NCBI RefSeq assembly: GCF_021534965.1
Contig: NZ_CP091037.1
Coordinates: 412,501-476,500 of the forward strand
DNA: 64,000 nt
Origin: Muricauda sp. SCSIO 65647
GTDB lineage: Bacteria > Bacteroidota > Bacteroidia > Flavobacteriales > Flavobacteriaceae
Direction: 5' to 3'
Shown here one piece after another: positions 19,180 through 26,704 of this stretch (positions are counted from its first letter, which is position 1; each line of letters begins with the position of its first letter). The position numbers were made by a program, and so were the translations under genes. Under the pieces are notes generated by a model, which was given only the letters and a program-made list of their open reading frames with translations, did no database searches and had not been told where the DNA came from.

Positions 19180-19683
19180 CGATAGTATTTCATCAACAAT
19201 TTCTTCGGGGGTTTTGCCATCACAGAAAACAACTTCATCGGCCCGCTCATAGAAAGGTGTTCTCTCAAAGAGATGCTTACCTATAAATTCAGGAAAATCT
19301 TCATCGGCCAAAGAGCTTACCAGAGGTCTTTCAGCCTTTTCATGGCGTATACGTTCGACCAAGGCTTGAATTGATAGTTTTAAATAGATCGATTTGGCCG
19401 TACTCTTTTCAATATTATCCATATTGTGGCCATAGCAAGGCGTGCCCCCACCGGCGGCAAGTACCATGTCTTCTTTCTCGGCCAAAAGTCTTTTGAGTGC
19501 CTCGGTTTCTTTTTTTCTAAAATATATTTCGCCGTGTTGTTCAAATATTTGGGGAACCGGGATTTTTTCTTGCTCTTCAATAGCTTGGTCCAAATCTAGA
19601 AATGCGAGGTTCATTTTCTTGGCGAGAAGGTTGCCAACAGTTGATTTTCCACTGCCCATATATCCTATTAAAACTATCTTCAT
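19171..19683 (-). CDS. aroK: shikimate kinase
   Basis: A 170-residue P-loop kinase that phosphorylates shikimate in aromatic amino acid synthesis. It starts MKIVLIGYMGSGKSTVG (Walker A), has the substrate Asp in the LDLDQAIE stretch, the AAGGGTPCY motif and the lid R region RPLVSSL. Length is normal. It is convergent with the phosphoribosyltransferase gene. Confidence 0.96.
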   Translation of the reverse strand: MKIVLIGYMGSGKSTVGNLLAKKMNLAFLDLDQAIEEQEKIPVPQIFEQHGEIYFRKKETEALKRLLAEKEDMVLAAGGGTPCYGHNMDNIEKSTAKSIYLKLSIQALVERIRHEKAERPLVSSLADEDFPEFIGKHLFERTPFYERADEVVFCDGKTPEEIVDEILSSL

Positions 19684-19735
19684 CGAGTGTCTTGTTCCCT
19701 GTTTTTTAGAATCGCAAATTTATCATTATTTCAAC

Positions 19736-19765
19736 TTGTGGAATAGATAATTGGTGTTATATTTG
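19736..19765 (+). promoter_or_regulatory. tRNA-Lys promoter (TTG-N19-TATATTTG)
   Basis: TTG at 19736-19738 and TATATTTG at 19758-19765 are 19 bases apart, 19 bases before the mature tRNA 5' end. Confidence 0.75.
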
Positions 19766-19784
19766 CACCCGCAAACGGCGTTTT

Positions 19785-19857
19785 GACCTGATAGCTCAGT
19801 TGGTAGAGCATCTCCCTTTTAAGGAGAGGGTCCTGGGTTCGAGCCCCAGTCAGGTCA
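19785..19857 (+). tRNA. tRNA-Lys (anticodon TTT)
   Basis: A 73-nt cloverleaf. The acceptor arms GACCTGA / TCAGGTC pair fully, the anticodon stem TCTCC / GGAGA encloses the loop CTTTTAA (anticodon TTT), the T-arm is CTGGGTTCGAGCCCCAG, and the discriminator is A. Confidence 0.97.
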
Positions 19858-19873
19858 CTCAGCTACGAAACAG

Positions 19874-19900
19874 CCCTGACGTTTCCGTCAGGGTTTTTTT
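19874..19900 (+). terminator. terminator after tRNA-Lys
   Basis: Perfect 8-bp stem CCCTGACG / CGTCAGGG with loop TTTC, followed by seven T residues. Confidence 0.9.
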
Positions 19901-19955
19901 ATGGTATAGGTGATTGGTTTTGTCTTTAAGGTCGGCAATTTTTATATTCAAAGAC

Positions 19956-20618
19956 TTACAACTCGGCCTGTTCTTCAATCAGTGTTTTCCTAAAAAGGAT
20001 ATCTTGTTCTTGTAATGCAAAAATCACCAATCTGATATAGTCTTTAACCGTTTTTCTGATATTCTTCGGATCGGTAATGTCAATGACCCCGCGCCAAATA
20101 AGCTCGCGTTCTTTACCCACGCAGATACAGTACAACGAAGTCTCGGCGTGATACACGGTGAAGTTGTCATAATAACCAGTCTCATAATAGATATCTTGAT
20201 GATCAAGGTAATCGTCACTGAAATTGCCATATCGGTCTCCGAGGTTTCCCAGCTTTTTCTTGAACATCTTTCTGTTTTTAGAGCCTACGATCTTAGTGAA
20301 CAGTATGGCATCAAAATCTTTGTCCAATAACTGCTGTTCAACCTCTGAGAGCTGTTCTTCAGACTGTCTTGAGGCAGTGAATTCCACATCGAACAAATCA
20401 ATGCTGCGGAATGACTCTATGCCATGGTCATCAAACTTCTTTTTCATTTGGTTTTCGAACAATTCTCGTGTCTGGATATCTGAAGTCATACCAACAATGA
20501 GTACCTTACTTGCGTCAAAAATGACAATGTCTGGATTTTTCCAGTTACTCACCAAACTGGTTGATGAACATCCACCCAAAACAAATACAAGGGCTATGAG
20601 GAAAAAAAGATTTTTCAT
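19956..20618 (-). CDS. conserved-looking lipoprotein of unknown function
   Basis: A 220-residue protein with a lipoprotein signal (LIALVFVLGGCSS, lipid Cys at residue 17). The body is mixed alpha/beta, starting SLVSNWKNPD and followed by a stretch VLIVGMTSDIQTRELFENQM that resembles the opening strand-helix of periplasmic LpoB- or DUF4136-like lipoproteins. I do not recognise a defined domain. It lies 100 bases downstream of the first usp gene and is read in the same direction, so it could be the end of that transcript. Confidence 0.75.
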   Translation of the reverse strand: MKNLFFLIALVFVLGGCSSTSLVSNWKNPDIVIFDASKVLIVGMTSDIQTRELFENQMKKKFDDHGIESFRSIDLFDVEFTASRQSEEQLSEVEQQLLDKDFDAILFTKIVGSKNRKMFKKKLGNLGDRYGNFSDDYLDHQDIYYETGYYDNFTVYHAETSLYCICVGKERELIWRGVIDITDPKNIRKTVKDYIRLVIFALQEQDILFRKTLIEEQAEL

Positions 20619-20718
20619 GTTCTTGATTTATGTTCAATTTAGATATTCTTCTTTTTCTGTTACAAAAAATAACTAGTTGTTTACCATTTCTTAATGAAAT
20701 ATATGCCGATCACCTGCA

Positions 20719-21564
20719 TTACCTGACCAGGTTCTGCATGACCAAAAAAGGAATCTTGGCCGTAAGGCCAATTTCATCAACCGTTGAACGGTACAACATA
20801 TCTTCAAAAAAAGAGTGCCTCGAGTTCACCATGACCAAAAGATCAATGTCGTGTTCTTTGATGTAGGTCATGATAGCTTCCGTTTTGTTTCTTACCTCTG
20901 TTCTTTCGAACGATATATAGCAATTGGCACAGGTATCTTTTAAAAACCGTTTGTTGTCTAATTGTCTATGGCTCAAATCGTCAAAATCGGAAATATGAAG
21001 GCAGTGGATCTCTGATTTAAAATTACGGGCCACATCGGCCAACAATTTTATTTCCCTCCTCTTGAAGGGCAGCATATAGTCAGTCGGAAACAATATTTTT
21101 TTGGGTTGCCGATAAACAAATTCCATAGGTATAGCCAACACCGGGCAATTGACATATTTGAACACCTGAACCGTATGACTCCCAAAAGTGATCTTTGCTT
21201 CTTGATTTTTTCCCCGAGTGCCCATAACGACCAAATCAACGTTCTTTTGTTTGGCCACATCGTTCACCGCATCGACCAAAGATTCAAATGCACTGATTTT
21301 CTCAAAAGTGTGCTTTGGGTTGGGCGGTATCTCGGTAACATCATCGGCAAGAGCCGAAAGTTGTGCTTTCACCCTCTCTGAAACCTTCTCTTTTTGCCGA
21401 TCGAATTCATTTTGATCTACATTCTTGAATTCACCATATACCTCATCGGCATAGGCATGCAGCAAACAAAAATGGGTACGCTCGCACCAATATAGCTTCT
21501 CGGCAAAGTCTATGGCATGACGTGCGTTTTCAGAAAAGTCGGTGGGAATCAAGACCGTTTTCAT
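20719..21564 (-). CDS. universal stress protein with two UspA domains (usp1)
   Basis: A 281-residue protein made of two UspA-like alpha/beta domains. The first starts MKTVLIPTDFSENARHAIDF and has the ATP-binding loop VMGTRGKNQEAKITFGSH, matching G-x2-G-x9-G-S/T. The second (~150-281) lacks a clean ATP loop, ending in LLVMVNSRHSFFEDMLYRST. It is the most downstream of three usp genes in this island. Its promoter carries the shared TGA-N6-TCA box at 21689-21700. Universal stress proteins help survival under starvation or low oxygen; the precise role here is unknown. Confidence 0.9.
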   Translation of the reverse strand: MKTVLIPTDFSENARHAIDFAEKLYWCERTHFCLLHAYADEVYGEFKNVDQNEFDRQKEKVSERVKAQLSALADDVTEIPPNPKHTFEKISAFESLVDAVNDVAKQKNVDLVVMGTRGKNQEAKITFGSHTVQVFKYVNCPVLAIPMEFVYRQPKKILFPTDYMLPFKRREIKLLADVARNFKSEIHCLHISDFDDLSHRQLDNKRFLKDTCANCYISFERTEVRNKTEAIMTYIKEHDIDLLVMVNSRHSFFEDMLYRSTVDEIGLTAKIPFLVMQNLVR

Positions 21565-21657
21565 CTTTTGTTTTTTTGTTTTAATCGGTCAGAACTACCC
21601 CTGAGGATAGGCTGGGGCACTTCGCCGTTGAACATCATGACATAATCAATCATCTCT

Positions 21658-21700
21658 TAAAGTTATGGTGGTACAATTTTTCAAACTATGATATTGGTCA
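21658..21700 (-). promoter_or_regulatory. CRP/FNR-type activator promoter of usp1
   Basis: The box TGATATTGGTCA (21689-21700) is separated by exactly 23 bases from the -7 element TAACTTTA (minus strand, complement 21658-21665). The core TGA-N6-TCA is the half-site pair recognised by CRP/FNR proteins. No -33 TTG is needed if an activator binds near -41.5. The -7 element ends in A rather than G. Leader length to the usp1 ATG is about 88 bases. Confidence 0.65.
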
Positions 21701-21726
21701 ATCTGAAAAGCGGTCAGCAAAAGTCT

Positions 21727-22584
21727 TTATTCATGAATCACGAAAAAAGGCACATTGGTATGAAAGCTGATTTTCTCGACCAGTGGATCGAACAGCATCT
21801 GCTGCAAAAAATTGAGGTTTTTGGCCACCATGATGATCATATCAATGTCTCTACTCTCCACAAAACACTGTATAGCGGCATTTACGCTCTTATTGGTCAG
21901 CATATGGGAACTGTGCCTGCCCGGAAAAGTTTCATCAAGAAAATCACTAAGATACTCTTGGTTCCTTTTCTGCTCTTGTGTAAGAATGCCCTGCAATTTT
22001 GTTACATGCATGACCCTGAAATTACTGTCATCACTTAAATGCATCATTCCTGAAAGAGCTTCCAATATTCTATGGGGATAGAAAATGTTATAATCGGTCG
22101 GAAAAGCAATCTCTTCGGGTTTTTTGAGATTTGTTTCTTTCGGAATGACCAGTGTATTATAGGGCACTTTGGTGATGACATCGCCCGTATTGCTGCCTAT
22201 GATCCTCTTTCTTAGCCCCGTGGCACCTTTGGTGCCCATTACAATCAAATCAATTTTCTTCTCTTTTGCCTGTTTTTTGATTGCGTCGGTGAAGAACCCG
22301 TAATCATTGATGGCAAAAAAATGGTGTTGCTCATCTGCAGCAAGGTTTTCGGCCCTCTTCAAAAAATCATTCAGTTGTTTTTTTGAGGAAGTTGTTCCAG
22401 TATCAGTGGTCGTGAAAGTTCCATTTGTGTTTTTGGTGTCAACGGCAACAATTGGGTAATCGATTCTTTCGCTGACATGTAAGCAAAAAAAGTTGCAATC
22501 TTGCCCTTTAAACAACAATTGGGCATATTGAATCGCTTTCCAAGCATCTTCAGAAAAATCTGTTGGAATCAGGATGTTTTTCAT
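21727..22584 (-). CDS. universal stress protein with two UspA domains (usp2)
   Basis: A 285-residue tandem UspA protein. The first domain starts MKNILIPTDFSEDAWKAIQY and holds a full ATP loop MGTKGATGLRKRIIGSNT. The second domain again ends without the loop (MVAKNLNFLQQMLFDPLV). The start at 22584 aligns with the openings of usp1 and usp3; the Met four codons earlier is possible. The promoter upstream contains a perfect 12-base palindrome. It lies between usp1 and the response regulator gene, all leftward. Confidence 0.9.
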   Translation of the reverse strand: MKNILIPTDFSEDAWKAIQYAQLLFKGQDCNFFCLHVSERIDYPIVAVDTKNTNGTFTTTDTGTTSSKKQLNDFLKRAENLAADEQHHFFAINDYGFFTDAIKKQAKEKKIDLIVMGTKGATGLRKRIIGSNTGDVITKVPYNTLVIPKETNLKKPEEIAFPTDYNIFYPHRILEALSGMMHLSDDSNFRVMHVTKLQGILTQEQKRNQEYLSDFLDETFPGRHSSHMLTNKSVNAAIQCFVESRDIDMIIMVAKNLNFLQQMLFDPLVEKISFHTNVPFFVIHE

Positions 22585-22604
22585 TCTGCTATTCACTTAC
22601 CTTA

Positions 22605-22647
22605 CAAATCTAGGTGTGTGTCGAGCTTGAAAAAATGACAATTGTCA
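22605..22647 (-). promoter_or_regulatory. CRP/FNR-type activator promoter of usp2
   Basis: A perfect palindrome TGACAATTGTCA (22636-22647) is followed, 23 bases later on the minus strand, by the -7 element TAGATTTG (complement 22605-22612). If transcription starts about 6 bases after the -7 element, the palindrome is centred near -42, the class II activator position. No TTG is seen at -33. This is the best site of the set. Confidence 0.75.
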
Positions 22648-22681
22648 GTTTAGGAGGGTTTTGAACTAGACAAAAGGCCAG

Positions 22682-23734
22682 TCAAATGACCGATTTGAGG
22701 GCACTTAAATCCACAATCTTAATGTTTCTTCCACCGATTTCTATGAGGCCTTCCTTTTTAAAAGTAGAAAGGGTTCGAATGAGACTTTCGGTGGCTATGC
22801 CAGCAACACTGGCCAAATCACTTCGAGCTATGTTTATCGGTTGATCGGGCCCTTTATCAAGTATCTTGGCAAACTGTAATAACGTTCGAGCTGTTTTTTT
22901 TCTGACAGAGCCGTAGGCCATTTGCAACAATTTGTCTTTATAGCCTGAGATGTTCGATGATAGCAATTCCATCAATTCCAATGAAACATCTCTGTTTTTT
23001 TCAAGTATCTGTCTGAGATTGGTCTTTGATATTTTTGCCACTTCAACTTTTTCAACGGCCGTGGCGCTTTCTTGATAGGTGACATTCTCAAAAAAAGAGG
23101 TCAGGCCCAAAAAATTGTCGGCATGGTAGAGACCAGTGATCAGTTCTTTCCCTTCTTCATCCATTCGATGGCATTTTACCACACCTTTCGATATCAAATA
23201 AACATGGTTTGCATGGGCATTCTCACCAAATATCAATGCCCCCTTCTCAAACCTTTCCACTATACCATTATCATCAATGAAGTTTTTCAATTGGTGCAGG
23301 GAATGCATCTCTTGATCATCAGTTTCAATATCATGAAAACCACTTCTTGCTTTTTCTGTCAGTAATTGTGCCTTAGCCAGCCTACTCTCAACGGCGCTTA
23401 TAAGCTCTTCTTCCTCAAAAGGTTTGGTGAGATAATCATCGGCGCCCATATCCATTCCCTTTCTTATTTCTGAGCGTTCGGTCTTCGCTGACAAAAAGAT
23501 GAAAGGTATATGTTTGGTCTGCAAATCTCCCGACAATTCTTTTAGCACACCGTACCCATCCATTTCTGGCATCATGATATCGCAAATAATGAGATCGGGC
23601 TGATAAGATCGAGCCTTTTCTATTCCAATTCTACCGTTAGGTGCAGAAACAATTTCATATCCAGAAATCTCCAGTAGCTCTGTCGTGTTATCCCTAAGTG
23701 CCGTATCATCCTCTATCAGGAGTATTTTTTTCAT
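22682..23734 (-). CDS. response regulator fused to a CRP/FNR-type DNA-binding module
   Basis: A 350-residue protein with three parts. A receiver domain (1-125) has E8/D9, phospho-acceptor D52 (CDIMMPEMDG), S82 and K104. A cyclic-nucleotide-binding-like domain (~145-250) carries GLYHADNFLG, and a long dimer helix precedes a CRP-type winged helix (~285-345). The recognition helix reads ATESLIRTL: E316 and R320 match the E-x3-R pair of FNR that reads TGA half-sites. The Fe-S cysteine cluster of FNR is absent (only C51 and C188). It overlaps the kinase gene by 4 bases (ATGA). The same-strand boxes nearby make it the likely regulator of the usp genes. Confidence 0.92.
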   Translation of the reverse strand: MKKILLIEDDTALRDNTTELLEISGYEIVSAPNGRIGIEKARSYQPDLIICDIMMPEMDGYGVLKELSGDLQTKHIPFIFLSAKTERSEIRKGMDMGADDYLTKPFEEEELISAVESRLAKAQLLTEKARSGFHDIETDDQEMHSLHQLKNFIDDNGIVERFEKGALIFGENAHANHVYLISKGVVKCHRMDEEGKELITGLYHADNFLGLTSFFENVTYQESATAVEKVEVAKISKTNLRQILEKNRDVSLELMELLSSNISGYKDKLLQMAYGSVRKKTARTLLQFAKILDKGPDQPINIARSDLASVAGIATESLIRTLSTFKKEGLIEIGGRNIKIVDLSALKSVI

Positions 23735-24969
23735 ACTTCTAATTTAGAGCTTTTAAGAGGAAGCCTCAACTCAAATGTTGTTCCCTCATTTACGATACTT
23801 GTAAAGATAATACTGCCCCCCAAGTTTTCAAGATGGGCTTTGGCGATGTTCAACCCAATGCCAGTACCTTGCGTCAAAAGAGCATTGGCAGCTCTATAGT
23901 AACGGTCGAATATATACTTCTGATCGTCTTCAGGTATACCAATACCCTCATCGATGACCCTAATGGTTATGTCTTTTTTGTGCTTTTCTACTTGTAAATC
24001 GATTGTTGAGTCTTCTGAAGAATATTTGATGGCGTTATTGATGAGGTTTGACAATACCAGTTCCAATATCTTCTCATCAAATTCAAGAACAATTTCGTCG
24101 ATGTTATTCGGATACAGTATTTTTTGCCCGGTTTTCAATAACATATTAGAGCCATATACCACCTCATTGATCACTTTGCTCAAAGGAAAAACGTGAACAT
24201 TATATTTGATCTTTCCTGATTCCAATTTTTCCACTGAAAGAAAATCACTCAAGATGTTGTCAAGATATTTGACCTTGCCCTTTATCGTGCTCAAGTGTTT
24301 GTTGCGTTTCTCTTGCTGCTCGGTCTGTGTATATTTTGAGAGCAAGGCCGTAGAAGTAAGTATGGCACTGAGCGGCGTTTTGAATTCGTGCGATACCATC
24401 GACAGAAACTTGGTCTTCAGTTCACCCAGTTCTTTTTCTCTTTGAAGCGCTTCATTGGCCCTTTCTTCTGCCTCTTTTCTTCTCTTGACCTCTTCTTTGA
24501 GCTCAGAAACCTTATCTTGTAATTCTTGGGTGCGCAGTATGATTTTTTGTTCTAATTCCGTATTTAATTTTTTGATATGCGTTTCTTGCTCTTTTCGGTG
24601 TGTCACATCAAGAATAAGGGCCATAACATAGGTGTTGCCAGATAGCTCAAATGGGTTTAGCCCCACTTCTAAAGGAAACTGGTCCCCGTTCTTACGAATA
24701 CCGTGTAGATCCAACCCGACCCCCATACGTCTTTTCTCACCACCCAACAAAAATTTCTTTACGTGCCCATCATGTGAATGGTGAAATCGATGGGGTATCA
24801 AGACATTTAACGGTCGGTTGAGCAATTCTCCTTCTTCATAACCGAACATTTGATAGGCCGAACCATTGCAGCCCACTATTAGGCTTTTGCTGTTGACCAC
24901 TAAAATACCTTCAGAAACAGCCTCAGCAAGTAATCTGAAAATACCGCCGACCTTTTCGAAAACCTTCAT
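23731..24969 (-). CDS. PAS-domain sensor histidine kinase (FixL-like PAS)
   Basis: A 412-residue soluble-looking kinase with no membrane segment: PAS domain (~10-125), coiled coil (~130-185), HisKA with phospho-acceptor H194 in MVSHEFKTPLSA, and a HATPase with N box LSNLINNAIKYS, DEGIGIPEDD and GTGIGLNIAK. The PAS sequence (HDGHVKKFLLGGEKRRMG, then RKNGDQFPLEV) resembles the FixL oxygen sensor, but the FixL haem-ligand histidine position appears to be Arg here. ATG 24969 is the favoured start; in-frame starts at 24987 or 25041 exist, and the latter would overlap the divergent promoter. It is translationally coupled to the response regulator. Confidence 0.9.
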   Translation of the reverse strand: MKVFEKVGGIFRLLAEAVSEGILVVNSKSLIVGCNGSAYQMFGYEEGELLNRPLNVLIPHRFHHSHDGHVKKFLLGGEKRRMGVGLDLHGIRKNGDQFPLEVGLNPFELSGNTYVMALILDVTHRKEQETHIKKLNTELEQKIILRTQELQDKVSELKEEVKRRKEAEERANEALQREKELGELKTKFLSMVSHEFKTPLSAILTSTALLSKYTQTEQQEKRNKHLSTIKGKVKYLDNILSDFLSVEKLESGKIKYNVHVFPLSKVINEVVYGSNMLLKTGQKILYPNNIDEIVLEFDEKILELVLSNLINNAIKYSSEDSTIDLQVEKHKKDITIRVIDEGIGIPEDDQKYIFDRYYRAANALLTQGTGIGLNIAKAHLENLGGSIIFTSIVNEGTTFELRLPLKSSKLEV

Positions 24970-24991
24970 ATTCTCAAATGTAGTCATTAAC

Positions 24992-25034
24992 TGATTTATA
25001 TCATCAAATTTGATATATGATTGCCCTACATTTA
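24992..25034 (+). promoter_or_regulatory. CRP/FNR-type activator promoter of the TerB-like gene
   Basis: The box TGATTTATATCA (24992-25003) lies 23 bases before the -7 element TACATTTA (25027-25034); the ATG follows at 25054. The box sits directly before the divergent kinase gene, so it could also affect that gene. A separate perfect palindrome ATCAAATTTGAT overlaps at 25003-25014. A TACATTTG on the minus strand (complement 24975-24982) may be the kinase -7 element. Confidence 0.65.
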
Positions 25035-25053
25035 TTCTCATAACCCTAATGTC

Positions 25054-25470
25054 ATGACACTTTCAAGTTCATCAGAAGTCGGCAATGCATTTTACCAAAA
25101 AGTAGGTTGTCTGTTCTATTCAATTGCAATGGCAGACCAATCTGTACACATAAGAGAATTGGATGCTTTGAAAAAAATAGTTCGCGACCAATGGCTCTCA
25201 TTAGATGATACCGAAGATGAATTCGGCTCCGATTCCGCTTTTCAAATCGAAATTGTATTTGATTGGTTATTGGAATATGAAAAGGAGGGCCCTAGTTGTT
25301 TCGAAAAATTTGAGGATTTTTACCATGAGCACTATAGCATTTTTTCTCCAAAAGTGAAAGAACTTATCCTCAAGACGGCCCATGCCATAGCCAATGCTTT
25401 TTCTGGTAAAAATAAATCTGAATTGGTGCTATTGGGCAAATTGGAACTTCTTCTAAAAAAAGATAAATAA
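25054..25470 (+). CDS. TerB-like small helical protein
   Basis: A 138-residue, mostly helical, acidic protein. The stretch YSIAMADQSVHIRELDALKK resembles the TerB/DjlA-like tellurite-resistance fold, where an acidic pair binds metal; similarity is weak and seen by eye only. ATG 25054 is chosen since the promoter -7 element ends at 25034. It is divergent from the histidine kinase and ends 3 bases from the convergent usp3. A role in the same stress response is inferred from its shared promoter type. Confidence 0.75.
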   Translation: MTLSSSSEVGNAFYQKVGCLFYSIAMADQSVHIRELDALKKIVRDQWLSLDDTEDEFGSDSAFQIEIVFDWLLEYEKEGPSCFEKFEDFYHEHYSIFSPKVKELILKTAHAIANAFSGKNKSELVLLGKLELLLKKDK

Positions 25471-25473
25471 CGG

Positions 25474-26295
25474 CTATATTTTCATCGTAAGCACCGGGGT
25501 AACGGAACGCTTTGTCAACATTTCACCAATACTGCCCTTAAAAAAGTGAACAAGCCCGGTTCTGCCGCGTGTGGGAATGATGACCAAGTCTGCACCCTGT
25601 CTCTCACAAAAGCCCATGATTCCCTTGCCGATGCTGTAGTCATTAGAAACATCGATAACAACATCTGTACCGGCCAACGCCCGAAAAACATCGATTTTCT
25701 TGTTGATTTCCTTGGTACTCTTGAAGTCTTTGTTGGGAAGGTTTATAAACAACACTTTCAATTCGGCCGAAAATCTTTCGGCAAATTCACGAGCTCTTTT
25801 ATAAGCCCTTATACTCTCTTCCCCAAGATCGGTCGAGAACACTATTTTGTTCACATCAAATGAGGAATGTTTCCTCTTTATGACCAAAACGGGCACCCGA
25901 GAGGTTCGAATGACCTTATCGGTATTGGACCCGACCACAAAAGGGCCGATTCCGCTATTCCCATGGGAGCCCATCACAATCAAATCTACCCAATTTTCTT
26001 CGGCAATTTGGTCCAGTTCACTGAATATGGTATAGTTCTGAAGCATGACCTCAACCTCTATTCCCTTAAGAAAAGGTTCCTCCAATAGGGGTTTGAAGCG
26101 CTTTTTGGCCATGTTCATGTAGTATTGGGCCTCTTCGTGCTCTTGCCTGTCACTTTTTGCCAATACTGCTTCTGAAAGCCCCAGCATATGCAACATCACT
26201 ATACTGGCTTTGGTCTTTGTGGCTATCTGGGCCGCCACTTCCAAGGCATACAGAGAATATTCAGAAAAATCAATCGGAACCAAGATTTTGTCCAT
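25474..26295 (-). CDS. universal stress protein with two UspA domains (usp3)
   Basis: A 273-residue tandem UspA protein starting MDKILVPIDFSEYSLYALEV. Unlike usp1 and usp2 both halves look like intact nucleotide-binding domains: VMGSHGNSGIGPFVVGSN in the first and PTRGRTGLVHFFKGSIGE in the second. The start at 26295 matches family openings; a Met six codons upstream is possible. It has its own promoter with the shared activator box at 26371-26382. Confidence 0.92.
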   Translation of the reverse strand: MDKILVPIDFSEYSLYALEVAAQIATKTKASIVMLHMLGLSEAVLAKSDRQEHEEAQYYMNMAKKRFKPLLEEPFLKGIEVEVMLQNYTIFSELDQIAEENWVDLIVMGSHGNSGIGPFVVGSNTDKVIRTSRVPVLVIKRKHSSFDVNKIVFSTDLGEESIRAYKRAREFAERFSAELKVLFINLPNKDFKSTKEINKKIDVFRALAGTDVVIDVSNDYSIGKGIMGFCERQGADLVIIPTRGRTGLVHFFKGSIGEMLTKRSVTPVLTMKI

Positions 26296-26339
26296 GGTAC
26301 TTTTAGCAATCAACTTGTTGTCATAAAAGGGTCTATCAC

Positions 26340-26382
26340 CAAAGGTACTGATTGCGATGATTATTTGAAATGAAAGTTATCA
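26340..26382 (-). promoter_or_regulatory. CRP/FNR-type activator promoter of usp3
   Basis: The box TGAAAGTTATCA (26371-26382) is 23 bases from the -7 element TACCTTTG (complement 26340-26347), which gives a leader of about 40 bases to the usp3 start. The spacing is identical to that at usp1, usp2 and the TerB-like gene. Confidence 0.7.
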
Positions 26383-26431
26383 CCAATAAAACCGGTGTAA
26401 GATATCGGGTCTTTTAACCTAAAATTTGGAC

Positions 26432-26460
26432 TTGGCTGTAAAAATACTTTTCTATCTTTG
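26432..26460 (+). promoter_or_regulatory. tRNA-Leu promoter (TTG-N18-TATCTTTG)
   Basis: TTG at 26432-26434 and TATCTTTG at 26453-26460, 14 bases before the tRNA. Confidence 0.65.
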
Positions 26461-26474
26461 CCTGCCCAAAGCAC

Positions 26475-26558
26475 ACCCGGGTGCTGGAACTGGTAGACAG
26501 GCATGGTTGAGGGCCATGTGTTCATTAGAGCGTGTGGGTTCGACTCCCATCCCGGGTA
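26475..26558 (+). tRNA. tRNA-Leu (anticodon GAG)
   Basis: An 84-nt class II tRNA with a long variable arm. Acceptor arms ACCCGGG / CCCGGGT pair fully; the anticodon stem CATGG / CCATG encloses TTGAGGG, giving GAG; discriminator A. Confidence 0.96.
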
Positions 26559-26560
26559 CA

Positions 26561-26592
26561 AATCCCTACCAAATCTGGTTGGGATTTTTTTG
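26561..26592 (+). terminator. terminator after tRNA-Leu
   Basis: Stem AATCCCTACC / GGTTGGGATT with one T-T mismatch and loop AAATCT, followed by a T run. Confidence 0.85.
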
Positions 26593-26669
26593 TTTTTACC
26601 GGCCTATATCCACTCCATTTTTATTCCAATGTAAATTTTAACGTACCTTTTTAAAGGTCGAATGCTTTA

Positions 26670-26688
26670 TTAAACTACATTTGTTTAA
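26670..26688 (+). promoter_or_regulatory. carotenoid operon promoter and candidate operator
   Basis: A perfect inverted repeat TTAAAC-N7-GTTTAA spans a TACATTTG -7 element (26676-26683), 21 bases before the ATG of the MerR/CarH-like gene. A regulator bound here would block RNA polymerase, which suits autorepression by the CarH-like protein in the dark. No TTG is seen at the -33 position. Confidence 0.65.
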
Positions 26689-26704
26689 CCATTTTTACAA
26701 AAAA

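Noticed and set aside
24970-25041. Kinase start at 25041
   Set aside because: It would place the divergent TerB-like promoter inside the kinase coding sequence; the PAS region begins after Met 24969. Kept as an alternative only.
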